The position numbers and the translations under genes were made by a program. The notes under the pieces were generated by a model that ran no database searches, was not told where the DNA came from, and worked only from the letters and a program-made list of their open reading frames with translations. Positions 9,288 through 19,413 of a stretch of 64,000 nt of DNA are shown piece by piece. Numbering within the stretch: position 1 is the stretch's first letter; the number at the start of each line of letters is the position of its first letter. This stretch comes from Serinicoccus sediminis (lineage in GTDB: Bacteria > Actinomycetota > Actinomycetes > Actinomycetales > Dermatophilaceae), in assembly GCF_004153545.1 (NCBI RefSeq), contig NZ_SDVA01000012.1, forward strand, positions 1 through 64,000, in the 5' to 3' direction.

Positions 9288-9758
9288 TCAGGCCTCGGTG
9301 GTGGTCCCGCCGGCGGCCTCGATCTTCTCCTTGGCGGAGGCCGAGAACCGGGTGGCGGTGACGTCGAGCTTGACGGAGACCTCGCCGGTGCCGAGCACCT
9401 TGACGGGCTGGCCCTTGCGGACCGCGCCCTTGGCGACGAGCTCCTCGGTCCCGACCGTGCCACCCTCGGGGAAGAGGGTGGCCAGGGTGTCGAGGTTGAC
9501 GACCTGGTAGGTCACCTTGAACGGGTTCTTGAAGCCCCGCAGCTTGGGCAGCCGCATGTGCATCGGCGTCTGACCGCCCTCGAAGGTCTCCGGAACCTGG
9601 TACCGGGCCTTCGTGCCCTTGGTGCCGCGACCCGCGCTCTTGCCCTTGGACGCCTCACCGCGACCCACACGGGTCTTCGCGGTCTTGGCGCCGGGGGCCG
9701 GACGCAGGTGGTGCACCTTCAGCGCGGCCGCCTCACGACGGGTGGTGCTGTCGGCCAT
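9288..9758 (-). CDS. rplO: 50S ribosomal protein uL15
   Basis: A 156-residue large-subunit protein with the conserved basic [17 protein letters not shown]-type loop near residues 33-48. ATG at 9758 is preceded by GGAGG inside the end of rpmD and lies one base after the rpmD stop; an upstream TTG is open but less likely. Part of the spc operon. Confidence 0.97.
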   Translation of the reverse strand: MADSTTRREAAALKVHHLRPAPGAKTAKTRVGRGEASKGKSAGRGTKGTKARYQVPETFEGGQTPMHMRLPKLRGFKNPFKVTYQVVNLDTLATLFPEGGTVGTEELVAKGAVRKGQPVKVLGTGEVSVKLDVTATRFSASAKEKIEAAGGTTTEA

Positions 9759-9759
9759 T

Positions 9760-9942
9760 TCAGTCAACCTCCTCCACGGTCACCAGGTGGGCGACCGTGC
9801 GGACCATGCCGCGGAACTCCGGGCGGTCCTCCTTGACGACGGTGTCACCGATCCGCTTGAGGCCCAGGCTCCGGACGGTCTCCCGGTGCATGTGCTTCGT
9901 GCCGACGGTGGACTTGATCTGGGTCACCTTGAGCTTGGCCAT
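9760..9942 (-). CDS. rpmD: 50S ribosomal protein uL30
   Basis: A 60-residue protein beginning [14 protein letters not shown] and ending VEEVD, the normal bacterial uL30 length. Its ATG overlaps the rpsE stop as TGATG and its stop is one base before rplO, so rpsE-rpmD-rplO are probably translationally coupled. Confidence 0.97.
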   Translation of the reverse strand: MAKLKVTQIKSTVGTKHMHRETVRSLGLKRIGDTVVKEDRPEFRGMVRTVAHLVTVEEVD

Positions 9943-10616
9943 CAGGCACCCGCCTTCGCCTCGGCCGCGGCTTCCGCACGTGCCCTCAGCATGGCGTGCG
10001 GCGCGACCTCCTCGAGCGACTTGCCGCGGCGGGCCGCGACGGCCTCGGGCTGCTCCAGACCCCGCAGCGCCGCGACGGTGGCGTGCACGATGTTGATGGA
10101 GTTGCTCGACCCGAGCGACTTGCTCAGGACGTCGTGGATGCCCGCGCACTCCAGCACGGCGCGCACCGGGCCACCGGCGATGACACCGGTACCGGGGCTG
10201 GCCGGCTTGAGCATGACGACGCCGGCGGCGTCCTCGCCCTGGATCGGGTGGGGGATGGTGCCGGCGATCCGGGGGACGCGGAAGAAGTTCTTCTTCGCCT
10301 CCTCGACGCCCTTGGAGATCGCCGCGGGCACCTCCTTGGCCTTGCCGTAGCCGACGCCCACGGTGCCGTCGCCGTCACCCACCACGACGAGCGCGGTGAA
10401 GCTGAAGCGACGGCCACCCTTGACGACCTTGGCCACGCGGTTGATCGTCACGACCCGCTCCAGGTACTGGTTGCGGTCGTCGTCCCGACCCCCGCGGCCA
10501 CCACGGCCGTCACGGTTGTCTCGGTTGTTGCTGTCCCGGTTGCCCCGACGGTTGTCGCGGGCGTCACCGGACGTGGAACCGGACCCGGCTCCACGTCGCT
10601 GGAAGTCACCAGCCAT
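9942..10616 (-). CDS. rpsE: 30S ribosomal protein uS5 with Arg/Asn/Gly-rich N-terminus
   Basis: A 224-residue small-subunit protein important for decoding fidelity. The double-stranded-RNA-binding domain starts near residue 50 ([17 protein letters not shown]) and the conserved [11 protein letters not shown] and [13 protein letters not shown] follow. Residues 1-48 are an extension of R, N, G and D residues. A short alanine-rich tail ends the chain. Confidence 0.97.
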   Translation of the reverse strand: MAGDFQRRGAGSGSTSGDARDNRRGNRDSNNRDNRDGRGGRGGRDDDRNQYLERVVTINRVAKVVKGGRRFSFTALVVVGDGDGTVGVGYGKAKEVPAAISKGVEEAKKNFFRVPRIAGTIPHPIQGEDAAGVVMLKPASPGTGVIAGGPVRAVLECAGIHDVLSKSLGSSNSINIVHATVAALRGLEQPEAVAARRGKSLEEVAPHAMLRARAEAAAEAKAGA

Positions 10617-10652
10617 CGAAAAGTCCTCTTTCCTCGTTCTCGCAGGTCCGAA

Positions 10653-11027
10653 TCAGAGCGCCAGGCCGCCCTCGCGGGCGCCCTCCGCGATCGCGGCCAC
10701 ACGGCCGGCGTAACGGTTGCCGCCGCGGTCGAAGACCGCCGCGTCGACGCCCACGGCCTTGGCGCGCTCGGCGAGGAGCTCGCCGACCCGCCTGGCCTTG
10801 GCGGTCTTGTCGCCGTCGAGGGCTCGCAGGTCCGCCTCCATGGTGGAGGCGGAGGCCACGGTGGCGCTCCTGGTGTCGTCCACGAGCTGGACGAAGACGT
10901 GACGGGAGGACCGGTTGACGACGATGCGCGGGCGCTCCGTCGTGCCGGTGACCTTCTTGCGCAGCCGCACGTGGCGGCGGCCCCGTGCTGCGCTCTTGCT
11001 CTTGGCGCGCTTGACGATCTGTGCCAT
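10653..11027 (-). CDS. rplR: 50S ribosomal protein uL18
   Basis: A 124-residue 5S rRNA-binding protein with the conserved [17 protein letters not shown] segment at about 18-34 and [12 protein letters not shown] near the end. The usual length and the usual place between rplF and rpsE. Confidence 0.97.
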   Translation of the reverse strand: MAQIVKRAKSKSAARGRRHVRLRKKVTGTTERPRIVVNRSSRHVFVQLVDDTRSATVASASTMEADLRALDGDKTAKARRVGELLAERAKAVGVDAAVFDRGGNRYAGRVAAIAEGAREGGLAL

Positions 11028-11030
11028 GGC

Positions 11031-11570
11031 TTACTTACCAGCCTTTCCGACCTTGCGGCGGATGCGCTCACCCTCGTAGCGCACGCCCTTGCCCTTGTAG
11101 GGGTCCGGCTTGCGCAGCTTGCGGATGTTCGCGGCGACCTCGCCGACCTGCTGCTTGTCGATGCCCGTGACCGAGAACCGCGTCGGGTTCTCGACCTGGA
11201 AGGTGATGCCCTCCGGGGCCTTGATGAGGATGGGGTGGCTGTAGCCGAGCGCGAACTCGAGGTCGCTGCCCCGGGCCACCACGCGGTAACCGGTGCCGTG
11301 GATCTCCAGCTTCTTGGTGTAACCGTTGGTCACACCCTCGACCATGTTGGCGATGAGGCTGCGGGTGAGACCGTGCCGCGAGCGCGAGTCGCGCTCGTCG
11401 TCGGGCCGGGTCACCTCGATCCTGCCGTCCTCGCCCGCGGCCACGGAGATCGGCTCGACGACGTCGAGCGCGAGCTGGCCCTTCGGGCCCTTGACCGTGA
11501 CGGTCGAGCCGTCGATCGCCACGTCCACACCGGAGGGGACCGTGACGGGGAGTCGTCCGATACGAGACAT
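11031..11570 (-). CDS. rplF: 50S ribosomal protein uL6
   Basis: A 179-residue two-domain protein near the sarcin-ricin loop. It starts [17 protein letters not shown]; the C-terminal signature [15 protein letters not shown] is complete. The ATG at 11570 is chosen over a longer open frame because this start matches the family. It stops 3 nt before rplR. Confidence 0.98.
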   Translation of the reverse strand: MSRIGRLPVTVPSGVDVAIDGSTVTVKGPKGQLALDVVEPISVAAGEDGRIEVTRPDDERDSRSRHGLTRSLIANMVEGVTNGYTKKLEIHGTGYRVVARGSDLEFALGYSHPILIKAPEGITFQVENPTRFSVTGIDKQQVGEVAANIRKLRKPDPYKGKGVRYEGERIRRKVGKAGK

Positions 11571-11601
11571 TTCTCTAAAGCTCCTTACCTTCTGCTCCGG
11601 G

Positions 11602-12000
11602 TCACCAGACGTAGGCGAGCACTTCGCCGCCGACGCCCTTCTCGGCCGCCTGGCGGTCGGTGAGCAGGCCGGAGGACGTGGAGATGATCGCCACGCCCAG
11701 GCCGCCCAGCACGCGGGGCAGGTTGGTGGACTTCGCGTAGACACGCAGGCCCGGCTTGGAGACGCGGCGCACACCGGCGATGGAGCGCTCCCGGTTGGGG
11801 CCGTACTTGAGGTCGATGATCAGCGTCGTGCCCACCTCGGCGTCCGCAGAGGACCAGGAGGCGATGTAGCCCTCGGCCTTGAGGATGTCGGCGATGGTCG
11901 CCTTCAGCTTGGAGTACGGCATGGAGACCTGGTCCTTGTGCGCCGAGTTGGCGTTCCGGATCCGGGTCAGCATGTCCGCGATCGGGTCGGTCATGGTCAT
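11602..12000 (-). CDS. rpsH: 30S ribosomal protein uS8
   Basis: A 132-residue primary 16S-binding protein, starting [18 protein letters not shown] and ending GGEVLAYVW, both typical. In E. coli it regulates the spc operon by binding mRNA near rplE. The ATG at 12000 gives the family length. Confidence 0.98.
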   Translation of the reverse strand: MTMTDPIADMLTRIRNANSAHKDQVSMPYSKLKATIADILKAEGYIASWSSADAEVGTTLIIDLKYGPNRERSIAGVRRVSKPGLRVYAKSTNLPRVLGGLGVAIISTSSGLLTDRQAAEKGVGGEVLAYVW

Positions 12001-12031
12001 GGGCTTCGTGCCCTTTCTCATCGCGGTTTCC

Positions 12032-12052
12032 CCCCGGGCGTGGAGCCCGGGG
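12032..12052 (-). terminator. Small GC hairpin between rpsN and rpsH
   Basis: An 8-bp stem, CCCCGGGC (12032-12039) with GCCCGGGG (12045-12052), loop of five, sits in the 123-bp rpsN-rpsH gap. It is internal to the operon and may be a processing or attenuation site rather than a true terminator. Confidence 0.35.
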
Positions 12053-12123
12053 CGACCTTCGATGTTCCAGGTGGTGGTTACGTCAGTGAGGGGTGTGCCG
12101 GGGGGCGGGTGGAAGGACCCGCG

Positions 12124-12309
12124 TCACCAGCTCGACTTGGTGACACCGGGCAGCTCGCCACGGTGCGCCATCTCGCGCAGGCAGATCCGGCACAGGCCGA
12201 ACTTGCGGTAGACCGAGTGGGGGCGGCCGCACCGCTGGCAGCGGGTGTAGGCGCGGACCTTGAACTTCGGCTTGCGGTTGGCCTTGTTGATGAGAGCGGT
12301 CTTGGCCAT
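12124..12309 (-). CDS. rpsN: 30S ribosomal protein uS14, zinc-binding type
   Basis: The short 61-residue form with four zinc ligands: C24-x2-C27 (CQRC) and C40-x2-C43 (CRIC). This is the C+ variant usual inside spc operons; the zinc-free paralogue is not in this window. It ends 3 nt-scale away from rplE. Confidence 0.98.
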   Translation of the reverse strand: MAKTALINKANRKPKFKVRAYTRCQRCGRPHSVYRKFGLCRICLREMAHRGELPGVTKSSW

Positions 12310-12311
12310 GC

Positions 12312-12908
12312 TCAGTTCTCCTTGAACGGGAAGCCCAGGTGCTTGAGCAGCGCCCGACCCTCGTCGTCGGTCGTGGCGGTGGTCACGACGGTGATGTCCA
12401 TGCCGCGCACCCGGTCGATCTTGTCCTGGTCGATCTCGTGGAACATCGACTGCTCCACCAGACCGAAGGTGTAGTTGCCGTTGCCGTCGAACTGCCGCGC
12501 CGACAGCCCGCGGAAGTCACGGATCCGCGGCAGCGCCAGGGCGAGCAGCCGGTCCAGGAACTCCCACATGCGGTCGCCGCGCAGCGTCACGTGGGCGCCG
12601 ATCGGCATACCCTCGCGCAGCTTGAACTGGGCGATGGACTTGCGGGCCTTGGTCACCGACGGCTTCTGGCCGGTGATCGTCGCCAGGTCGCGGATCGCGC
12701 CCTCGATGAGCTTGCTGTCGCGAGCTGCCTCGCCGACACCCATGTTGACGGTGATCTTGACCAGGCCGGGCACCTGCATCGGGTTGGCGTACCCGAACTG
12801 CTCGGTCATCGCCGGGACGATGTCCTGCCGGTAGCGGGTCTTCATGCGCGGGGCCGGGGCGGCGCTGCCGCCCTGGGCCTCGGTGGTCTCGCTGATGGTG
12901 TCAGTCAT
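12312..12908 (-). CDS. rplE: 50S ribosomal protein uL5
   Basis: A 198-residue 5S rRNA-binding protein. An actinobacterial N-terminal extension of about 20 residues precedes [13 protein letters not shown]. The ATG at 12908 has AAGGA at workable distance; a GTG two codons upstream overlapping the rplX stop (GTGA) is an alternative. Confidence 0.97.
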   Translation of the reverse strand: MTDTISETTEAQGGSAAPAPRMKTRYRQDIVPAMTEQFGYANPMQVPGLVKITVNMGVGEAARDSKLIEGAIRDLATITGQKPSVTKARKSIAQFKLREGMPIGAHVTLRGDRMWEFLDRLLALALPRIRDFRGLSARQFDGNGNYTFGLVEQSMFHEIDQDKIDRVRGMDITVVTTATTDDEGRALLKHLGFPFKEN

Positions 12909-12910
12909 GC

Positions 12911-13255
12911 TCACAGGTCCTTACCCGAGCGCACCGCCACGCGGGTGCGCACCGTCTTGTCGCGGCCATCGCGGTCCACCTGCTCGACGCGGGTCTTGAT
13001 CCGGGTCGGCTTCTTGGTCTCCGGGTCGACCACCATCACGTTGGACACGTGGATGGGGGCCTCCTGGACCTGGATGCCTCCGGTGTTGACGCCACGCTGA
13101 CCACCGGCACGCGTGTGCTTGGTGATGCGGTTGACGCCCTCGACCAGCACGCGGCCGGTGTCGGTGTGCACGGCGATGACGCGGCCCTGCAGGCCCTTGT
13201 CCTTGCCGGCGATGACCTGCACCAGGTCGTTCTTCTTGATCTTCATCTTCGCCAT
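12911..13255 (-). CDS. rplX: 50S ribosomal protein uL24
   Basis: A 114-residue assembly-initiator protein with the KOW motif in [19 protein letters not shown] (residues about 8-26). ATG at 13255 begins [10 protein letters not shown]. It follows rplN by 3 nt and touches rplE. Confidence 0.97.
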   Translation of the reverse strand: MAKMKIKKNDLVQVIAGKDKGLQGRVIAVHTDTGRVLVEGVNRITKHTRAGGQRGVNTGGIQVQEAPIHVSNVMVVDPETKKPTRIKTRVEQVDRDGRDKTVRTRVAVRSGKDL

Positions 13256-13258
13256 GTC

Positions 13259-13627
13259 TCAGATCACCTCCGGCGCGAGCGAGACGATCCGCATGAATCG
13301 CTTGTCGCGCAGCTCACGGCCCACCGGGCCGAAGATGCGGGTACCGCGGGGGTCACCGTCGTTCTTGAGGATGACCGCGGCGTTCTCGTCGAAACGGATG
13401 TAGCTGCCGTCCGGGCGACGGCGCTCCTTGCGGGTGCGGACGACGACCGCCTTGACGACGTCGCCCTTCTTGACGTTGCCGCCGGGGATGGCGTCCTTCA
13501 CGGTCGCCACGATGGTGTCCCCGATGCCCGCGTAACGGCGGCCGGAACCACCGAGCACGCGGATGCACAGGAGCTCCTTGGCACCGGTGTTGTCGGCGAC
13601 GCGCAGTCGCGACTCCTGCTGGATCAC
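13259..13627 (-). CDS. rplN: 50S ribosomal protein uL14
   Basis: A 122-residue protein starting [18 protein letters not shown] and ending IVSLAPEVI, the exact bacterial length. A 114-bp gap with a hairpin separates it from rpsQ upstream. Confidence 0.98.
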   Translation of the reverse strand: MIQQESRLRVADNTGAKELLCIRVLGGSGRRYAGIGDTIVATVKDAIPGGNVKKGDVVKAVVVRTRKERRRPDGSYIRFDENAAVILKNDGDPRGTRIFGPVGRELRDKRFMRIVSLAPEVI

Positions 13628-13706
13628 TGTTCGATCTCCTACTGCCGGCTGGTTCTCGACCGACGGGTCGAGCCTGGCCAGACGTCGTGGATGAAAGGGT
13701 TCGGTC

Positions 13707-13726
13707 GCGGGGTCCGGGGACCCCGC
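13707..13726 (-). terminator. Hairpin between rpsQ and rplN
   Basis: GCGGGGTC (13707-13714) pairs with GACCCCGC (13719-13726) over a 4-nt loop, starting 16 nt after the rpsQ stop. It marks the S10/spc operon boundary found in other bacteria, so partial termination is plausible. Confidence 0.5.
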
Positions 13727-13741
13727 ACGTGAGGGTGGGGC

Positions 13742-14083
13742 CTACTTGGCCTTCTCGAGGATCTCCACCAGCCGCCACCGCTTGGTGGCGGACAGGGGGC
13801 GGGTCTCCATGATGAGGACCCGGTCGCCGACGCCGGCGGCGTTGTCCTCGTCGTGCGCCTTGACCTTGTTGGTCGTGCGGATGACCTTGCCGTAGAGCGC
13901 GTGCTTGACACGGTCCTCGACCTGGACGACGACGGTCTTGTCCATCTTGTCGCTGACCACGTAGCCCTGACGGGCCTTGCGGTAGTTGCGGTCGCCGCCG
14001 TGCCCGAGCGAGCTCTCGCTGGGCTCGTGCGCCTGGACCGGTGCGGCGGCCGTCCCGGCCGGGGTCTGGGTGCTCTCGCTCAT
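13742..14083 (-). CDS. rpsQ: 30S ribosomal protein uS17
   Basis: A 113-residue OB-fold 16S-binding protein. The core starts near residue 33 ([18 protein letters not shown]) after an N-terminal extension rich in Ala, Ser and Thr. Ends [10 protein letters not shown]. It is the last gene of the S10 operon. Confidence 0.97.
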   Translation of the reverse strand: MSESTQTPAGTAAAPVQAHEPSESSLGHGGDRNYRKARQGYVVSDKMDKTVVVQVEDRVKHALYGKVIRTTNKVKAHDEDNAAGVGDRVLIMETRPLSATKRWRLVEILEKAK

Positions 14084-14085
14084 GC

Positions 14086-14334
14086 TCAGCCCACCTTCTC
14101 GTTCTCGTCGGACTCACGGCCGATGCCGAGCTCGCGCTCGCGCATCTCGGTGTAGATGCGCGCGATGTCCTTGCGGACGGCGCGCAGCCGGCCATGGCTC
14201 TCCAGCTGCCCGGTGGCGGACTGGAAGCGCAGGTTGAACAGCTCCTTCTTGGCCTCGGCCAGGGCGTCGGCCAGAGGACCGTCCTCCAGGCCGCGCAGCT
14301 GCTCGGGGGTCAGGTTCGCGGAACCGACAGCCAT
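14086..14334 (-). CDS. rpmC: 50S ribosomal protein uL29
   Basis: An 82-residue helical protein near the exit tunnel with the family segment [19 protein letters not shown] at about 27-45. Its ATG overlaps the rplP stop as TGATG, and its stop is 2 nt before rpsQ. Confidence 0.97.
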   Translation of the reverse strand: MAVGSANLTPEQLRGLEDGPLADALAEAKKELFNLRFQSATGQLESHGRLRAVRKDIARIYTEMRERELGIGRESDENEKVG

Positions 14335-14753
14335 CAGATGTCACCACCCTCACGGGAGACGAAACGGGTCTTCATGGGCAGCTTGTGCATCGCCAGACGC
14401 AGCGCCTCGCGGGCGACGTCCTCGGACACACCCGACAGCTCGAACATGACGCGGCCGGGCTTGACGTTGGCCACCCACCACTCGGGCGAGCCCTTGCCGG
14501 AACCCATGCGGGTCTCGGCCGGCTTCTTGGTCAGCGGGCGGTCCGGGTAGATGTTGATCCACACCTTGCCGCCACGCTTGATGTAGCGGGTCATGGCGAT
14601 ACGCGCGGACTCGATCTGCCGGTTGGTGACGTAGGCGGGGGCCAGGGCCTGGATGCCGTAGTCACCGAACGCCAGCTGGGTGCCGCCCTTGGCCATGCCG
14701 GTGCGGTCGGGGTGGTGCTGCTTGCGGTGCTTGACGCGACGGGGAATCAACAT
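14334..14753 (-). CDS. rplP: 50S ribosomal protein uL16
   Basis: A 139-residue A-site-proximal protein starting [19 protein letters not shown] and containing the conserved [17 protein letters not shown]. It shares one base with the stop of rpsC and one with the start of rpmC. Confidence 0.98.
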   Translation of the reverse strand: MLIPRRVKHRKQHHPDRTGMAKGGTQLAFGDYGIQALAPAYVTNRQIESARIAMTRYIKRGGKVWINIYPDRPLTKKPAETRMGSGKGSPEWWVANVKPGRVMFELSGVSEDVAREALRLAMHKLPMKTRFVSREGGDI

Positions 14754-15601
14754 CAGGACTGCTCTCCCTCGGTGGTAGCGGGGGCGGTCGCCGAGCCGTC
14801 CTGCGCCGTCGCGGTGGCCTGCTCGGAGGTCGCCGCCTCGTCGCGCCGCGGGGCACGACCGCGACGCTCGCCACGGTCACCCCCGGGGCCGCCACGGCCA
14901 CCGCGGCCGCGGCGGTCGCCGCGCCCGCTGGGGGCCTGGGCCTCCTCGCGGGCCAGCTCCTTGGCGGTCAGGTCGCCCTTGTAGATCCAGACCTTCACAC
15001 CGATCCGGCCGAAGGTCGTCTTGGCCTCGTAGAGGCCGTAGTCGATGTTGGCGCGCAGCGTGTGCAGCGGCACCCGCCCCTCGCGGTAGAACTCCGAGCG
15101 CGACATCTCGGCGCCGCCGAGACGGCCGGAGCACTGGATCCGGATGCCCTTGGCGCCGGCGCGCAGGGCAGACTGCATGCCCTTGCGCATCGCCCGCCGG
15201 AAGGTCACCCGGGCCGCCAGCTGCTCGGCGATGCCCTGGGCCACCAGCTGTGCGTCCACCTCGGGGTTCTTCACCTCGAGGATGTTCAGCTGGACCTGCT
15301 TGCCGGTGAGCTTCTCCAGCGCACCGCGCAGCCGGTCGGCCTCGGCGCCGCGGCGACCGATGACGATCCCTGGGCGGGCGGTGTGGATGTCCACCCGGAC
15401 GCGGTCGCGGGTGCGCTCGATCTCGACCTTGGAGATGCCGGCGCGGTCCATACCGGTGGAGAGCAGCTCGCGGATCGCGACGTCTTCCTTCACGTAGTCG
15501 CGGTAGCGCTGACCCTCCTTGGTGGAGTCGGCGAACCAGCGGCTGCGGTGGTCGGTCGTGATGCCCAGGCGGTAGCCGTTCGGGTTGATCTTCTGCCCCA
15601 T
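14753..15601 (-). CDS. rpsC: 30S ribosomal protein uS3 with RG-rich tail
   Basis: A 282-residue mRNA-entry protein. KH-2 domain [19 protein letters not shown] lies in the first half. From about residue 222 the tail is rich in R, G and D, then Ala, Thr and Glu, making it roughly 50 longer than E. coli uS3. The start shares one base with the rplV stop. Confidence 0.98.
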   Translation of the reverse strand: MGQKINPNGYRLGITTDHRSRWFADSTKEGQRYRDYVKEDVAIRELLSTGMDRAGISKVEIERTRDRVRVDIHTARPGIVIGRRGAEADRLRGALEKLTGKQVQLNILEVKNPEVDAQLVAQGIAEQLAARVTFRRAMRKGMQSALRAGAKGIRIQCSGRLGGAEMSRSEFYREGRVPLHTLRANIDYGLYEAKTTFGRIGVKVWIYKGDLTAKELAREEAQAPSGRGDRRGRGGRGGPGGDRGERRGRAPRRDEAATSEQATATAQDGSATAPATTEGEQS

Positions 15602-16005
15602 CAGCGGGCACCTCCCTTGGTCTGCTCGGCGACGACCACGGTGATGTGGCTCGTGCGCTTGTTGATACGGCTGGCGCGGCCCTGGGCCCGCGGCCGGAAC
15701 CGCTTCATGGTCGGGCCCTCGTCGACGTAGGCGGACGCGACGACGAGACGCGTCTCGTCGATGCCGGAGCCGCTGTTGTCGGCGGCGTGGCGGGCATTGG
15801 CGACCGCGCTGTTCAGGACCTTGAGCACCGGCTCGCTGGCGCTCTGCGGCGCGAACCGCATGAGGGCCTGCGCCTCCGGGACGCTCTTGCCCCGGATGAG
15901 GTCGACGACACGGCGGGCCTTCATCGGCGTCACGCGGACGTACCGCGCCTGCGCCCTGGCTTCCATGACGAATCCTTCTTCCGTGGTGTTCGTGGTGGTC
16001 GTCAT
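15601..16005 (-). CDS. rplV: 50S ribosomal protein uL22
   Basis: A 134-residue exit-tunnel protein containing [19 protein letters not shown]. The ATG at 16005 overlaps the rpsS stop (ATGA); a second ATG 13 codons downstream (MEARAQARY) is preceded by AGAAGGA and could be the true start. The beta-hairpin tip that reaches the tunnel is in the second half. Confidence 0.96.
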   Translation of the reverse strand: MTTTTNTTEEGFVMEARAQARYVRVTPMKARRVVDLIRGKSVPEAQALMRFAPQSASEPVLKVLNSAVANARHAADNSGSGIDETRLVVASAYVDEGPTMKRFRPRAQGRASRINKRTSHITVVVAEQTKGGAR

Positions 16006-16283
16006 CGGCGGCGACCCTTCCTGTCGTCCTTCTCGTGACCCTTGAACGTGCGGGTCGGAGCGAACTCACCGAGCTTGTGGCCGACCATCGACTCGGTCAC
16101 GAAGACCGGGACGTGCTTGCGGCCGTCGTGCACGGCCAGCGTGTGGCCGAGCATGTCGGGGGTGATCATCGACCGGCGGGACCAGGTCTTGATGACGTTC
16201 TTGGTACCGGCCTCGTTCTGCGCGTCCACCTTCTTGGTGAGGTGGTCGTCGACGAACGGGCCCTTCTTCAGGCTGCGAGGCAT
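16002..16283 (-). CDS. rpsS: 30S ribosomal protein uS19
   Basis: A 93-residue head protein, [19 protein letters not shown] at the start and [11 protein letters not shown] at the end. The ATG sits in a GTATGCC word, the motif discussed under findings. Four-base overlap with rplV. Confidence 0.98.
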   Translation of the reverse strand: MPRSLKKGPFVDDHLTKKVDAQNEAGTKNVIKTWSRRSMITPDMLGHTLAVHDGRKHVPVFVTESMVGHKLGEFAPTRTFKGHEKDDRKGRRR

Positions 16284-16303
16284 ACTTCGGACTGCTCCTA
16301 AAC

Positions 16304-17140
16304 TCAGCGCTTCTTGCCGGTCCGGCGACGACGCACGATGAGCTTGTCGCTGGGCTTGTTGGGCTTGCGGGTACGACCCTCGGGCTGACCCCAGGGACTC
16401 ACCGGGTGGCGGCCACCGGAGGTGCGTCCCTCTCCACCACCGTGCGGGTGGTCGACCGGGTTCATGACGACACCACGGACGGTCGGGCGCTTGCCCTTCC
16501 ACCTCATGCGGCCGGCCTTGCCCCAGCTGATGTTGCTCTGCTCGGCGTTGCCGACCTCGCCGATGCTGGCGCGGCAGCGGGCGTCCACGTTGCGGATCTC
16601 GCCGGAGGGCATGCGCAGCTGCGCCATGCTTCCCTCCTTGGCGACGAGCTGCACGCGGGCGCCGGCCGAGCGGGCGATCTTCGCTCCCCCACCGGGCCGC
16701 AGCTCGATGGCGTGGATGACCGTACCGACCGGGATGTTGCGCAGCGGCAGGTTGTTGCCCGGCTTAATGTCCGCGGACGGGCCGTTCTCGATCGTGTCAC
16801 CCTGCTTGAGGCGGTTCGGCGCGATGATGTAGCGCTTCTCGCCGTCGGTGTAGTGCAGCAGGGCGATGCGGGCCGTGCGGTTGGGGTCGTACTCGATGTG
16901 GGCGACCTTGGCGTTGACGCCGTCCTTGTCCGCGCGACGGAAGTCGATCACCCGGTAGGCGCGCTTGTGTCCACCACCGATGTGACGGGTGGTGATGCGT
17001 CCGGAGGCGTTGCGACCACCGGTCTTGGACAGCGGCTTGACCAGCGACTTCTCGGGGGTCGTCCGGGTCACCTCGACGAAGTCGGCCACGCTCGAGCCAC
17101 GTCGGCCCGGCGTCGTCGGCTTGTACTTGCGAATAGCCAT
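16304..17140 (-). CDS. rplB: 50S ribosomal protein uL2
   Basis: A 278-residue core protein close to the peptidyl transferase centre. The conserved [18 protein letters not shown] loop with its essential histidine is intact. Starts [18 protein letters not shown]; the ATG at 17140 follows an AGAGGA box. Confidence 0.98.
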   Translation of the reverse strand: MAIRKYKPTTPGRRGSSVADFVEVTRTTPEKSLVKPLSKTGGRNASGRITTRHIGGGHKRAYRVIDFRRADKDGVNAKVAHIEYDPNRTARIALLHYTDGEKRYIIAPNRLKQGDTIENGPSADIKPGNNLPLRNIPVGTVIHAIELRPGGGAKIARSAGARVQLVAKEGSMAQLRMPSGEIRNVDARCRASIGEVGNAEQSNISWGKAGRMRWKGKRPTVRGVVMNPVDHPHGGGEGRTSGGRHPVSPWGQPEGRTRKPNKPSDKLIVRRRRTGKKR

Positions 17141-17180
17141 TCTCGAAAGTCCTCTAGCTTCTCGTCTCGTGCCCCGGCGC

Positions 17181-17483
17181 TCAGAGCGTGCCGAAGATGT
17201 CGATGGAACCCTCACGCAGCGTGACGATCGCCCGCTTCGTGTCCTTGCGCCGGCCCATGCCGAACCGCGTACGGCGGGCCTTGCCCTGGCGGTTCATGGT
17301 GTGGACCGAGGAAACCTTGACGTCGAAGATCGCCTCGACGGCCTTCTTGATCTCCGACTTGTTGGCGCGCGGGTCGACGAGGAAGGTGTACTTGCCCTGG
17401 TCCAGCAGCGCGTACGACTTCTCCGACACGACCGGCGACAGCAGGATGTCGCGGGGGTCCTTCTGGGTGCTGAAGGTGCTCAT
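17181..17483 (-). CDS. rplW: 50S ribosomal protein uL23
   Basis: A 100-residue exit-site protein that docks trigger factor and SRP. It contains [19 protein letters not shown] and the extended loop with [20 protein letters not shown] at 17483 lies 2 nt after the rplD stop. Confidence 0.97.
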   Translation of the reverse strand: MSTFSTQKDPRDILLSPVVSEKSYALLDQGKYTFLVDPRANKSEIKKAVEAIFDVKVSSVHTMNRQGKARRTRFGMGRRKDTKRAIVTLREGSIDIFGTL

Positions 17484-17485
17484 GC

Positions 17486-18136
17486 TCACTTGGTCTCCTC
17501 GGCAGTCGTGGCGCTCACGCCGGAGATGAAGGTGTCCAGGGCGGCCTGGGTGAAGACCACGTCGTCCGAGCACAGCACGTCGTAGGTGTTGAGCTGGTCG
17601 ACGAACAGCACGTGCACGTCCGGCATGTTGCGCACGCTGCGCAGCCCGAGGTCGTCGGCGCGGTCCAGGACCACGAGGAAGTTCGGGCGGTCCGAGAGCG
17701 CCTGCAGGGCCGTGCGCGCGGTCCGGGTGGAGGGGGCCTCCCCCTCGACCAGCGCGGACAGCACGTGGATGCGCCCGTGGCGAGCCCGGTCCGAGAGGGC
17801 ACCGCGCAAGGCGGCGGCCTTCATCTTCTTGGGCGTCTTCTGGGCGTAGCTGCGCGGCTGCGGGCCGTGCACCGTGCCACCGCCGGCGAACTGCGGGGCG
17901 CGCGTCGAGCCCTGGCGGGCGCGGCCGGTGCCCTTCTGGCGGTACGGCTTGCGGCCACCACCGCGGACGTCCCCGCGGGTCTTGGTGGCGTGCGTGCCCT
18001 GGCGGGCCGCGGCCAGCTGGGCCACGACGACCTGGTGGATCAGCGGCACGTTCGTCTGCACGTCGAAGAGCTCGGCGGGCAGGTCGACCGTGCCGGCGTC
18101 GCCACCGGCAGGCTTGGTGATGGTGATGGTGGTCAT
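17486..18136 (-). CDS. rplD: 50S ribosomal protein uL4
   Basis: A 216-residue protein that lines the exit tunnel; in E. coli it also represses the S10 operon. The tunnel loop with [19 protein letters not shown] is present. The ATG at 18136 starts [12 protein letters not shown], 7 nt after the rplC stop. Confidence 0.97.
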   Translation of the reverse strand: MTTITITKPAGGDAGTVDLPAELFDVQTNVPLIHQVVVAQLAAARQGTHATKTRGDVRGGGRKPYRQKGTGRARQGSTRAPQFAGGGTVHGPQPRSYAQKTPKKMKAAALRGALSDRARHGRIHVLSALVEGEAPSTRTARTALQALSDRPNFLVVLDRADDLGLRSVRNMPDVHVLFVDQLNTYDVLCSDDVVFTQAALDTFISGVSATTAEETK

Positions 18137-18143
18137 GTGAGGT

Positions 18144-18830
18144 TCACGCACCCTTCGCGGCCGTGCGCACGAGGACGACGCCGCCGCGGGGGCCGGGGAC
18201 GGCACCCTTGATGAGCAGCAGGCCCTTGTCCGCGTCCACGGCGTGGACGGTCAGGTTCGAGGTGGTCTGGCGCTCGCCGCCCATCCGGCCGGCCATGCGC
18301 AGACCCTTGAAGACGCGGCCCGGGGTGGCGCAGCCACCGATGGAGCCGGGCTTGCGGTGGTTGCGGTGGGCACCGTGGGAGGCGCCGACGCCGGAGAAGC
18401 CGTGCCGCTTCATGACGCCCGCGAAGCCCTTGCCCTTCGTGGTGCCGGTGACGTCCACCTTCTGGCCGCCCTCGAAGGTCTCCGCGGTGATCTCCTGGCC
18501 GAGCTCGTAGTCGGCGGCGTCGGCGGTGCGCAGCTCGGCGACGTGGCGCCGCGGCGTGACGCCGGCCTTGGCGAAGTGCCCCTTGAGCGGCTGGGTCACC
18601 TTGCGCGGGTCGATCGCACCGAACGCGATCTGGACCGCGTCGTACCCGTCGGTCTCCGCGTTGCGGACCTGGGTGACGACGGCGGGCCCCGCCTTGATGA
18701 CCGTGACCGGCACGAGGCGGTTCTCGGCGTCCCAGACCTGGGTCATGCCCAGCTTCTCCCCGAGCACGCCCTTGACGGTGCGCCGGGTGGTCGATGCAGT
18801 GGTCGCAGTAGTCATCGTCGTCACACTCAC
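18144..18830 (-). CDS. rplC: 50S ribosomal protein uL3
   Basis: A 228-residue protein with the conserved [15 protein letters not shown] near residue 19 and the [14 protein letters not shown] loop that approaches the catalytic centre. The GTG at 18830 overlaps the rpsJ stop (GTGA); an ATG five codons later is an alternative. No clear Shine-Dalgarno box, consistent with coupling to rpsJ. Confidence 0.97.
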   Translation of the reverse strand: MSVTTMTTATTASTTRRTVKGVLGEKLGMTQVWDAENRLVPVTVIKAGPAVVTQVRNAETDGYDAVQIAFGAIDPRKVTQPLKGHFAKAGVTPRRHVAELRTADAADYELGQEITAETFEGGQKVDVTGTTKGKGFAGVMKRHGFSGVGASHGAHRNHRKPGSIGGCATPGRVFKGLRMAGRMGGERQTTSNLTVHAVDADKGLLLIKGAVPGPRGGVVLVRTAAKGA

Positions 18831-19135
18831 AGCTTGATCTCGATGTTGACGTCCGCCGGGAGGTCGAGACGCATCAAGGAGTCGACCGCCTTGGGGGTGG
18901 GGTCGACGATGTCGATCAGCCGCTTGTGGGTTCGCATCTCGAAGTGCTCGCGGCTGTCCTTGTACTTGTGCGGCGACCGGATGACGCAGAAGACGTTCTT
19001 CTCCGTCGGCAGCGGCACCGGGCCGACCACCGTGGCGCCGGCACGGGTCACCGTGTCAACGATCTTGCGCGCCGAGCTGTCGATGACCTCGTGGTCGTAC
19101 GACTTCAGCCGGATGCGGATCTTCTGTCCCGCCAT
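18827..19135 (-). CDS. rpsJ: 30S ribosomal protein uS10 / NusE
   Basis: A 102-residue protein, first of the S10 operon, which also acts with NusB in rRNA antitermination. It starts [19 protein letters not shown] and contains [19 protein letters not shown]. The ATG at 19135 gives the family length. Confidence 0.98.
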   Translation of the reverse strand: MAGQKIRIRLKSYDHEVIDSSARKIVDTVTRAGATVVGPVPLPTEKNVFCVIRSPHKYKDSREHFEMRTHKRLIDIVDPTPKAVDSLMRLDLPADVNIEIKL

Positions 19136-19413
19136 CGCTTGTCTGACTCTCTCTCGTCGTCCGTCTGGAACATTCGTGGTCCGGTCCGACGGGCCTTCCA
19201 CCGACCCCCGCGGTCGGGCGTGTCGCGCCTCCCGCGGACGTCACCCAGCGATCCTCAGATCTTTCTGGGCGGTGTCCGTGCCCGGCTCGGCCGGGGCTTG
19301 CGCTGCCGTCGCCCGCGCCCTGGGGGCGCGTGCCGGACGGCCGGCGACGTACACATGGGTGTATGCCGCGCGTCAAGCAACCTGTCCAGTGTGCCATGCG
19401 GCCTCGGCATACC
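19136..19413 (-). promoter_or_regulatory. S10 operon promoter and leader region
   Basis: A 278-bp gene-free stretch before rpsJ. Two overlapping promoter-like arrays read leftward: TGGACA (19388-19383), 17-bp spacer, CATACA (19365-19360); and TTGACG (19376-19371), 17-bp spacer, TGTACG (19353-19348). The leader would be about 200 nt and contains GC-rich stems such as CGCGCC/GGCGCG near 19315-19331. Whether uL4 regulates it is unknown. Confidence 0.45.
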
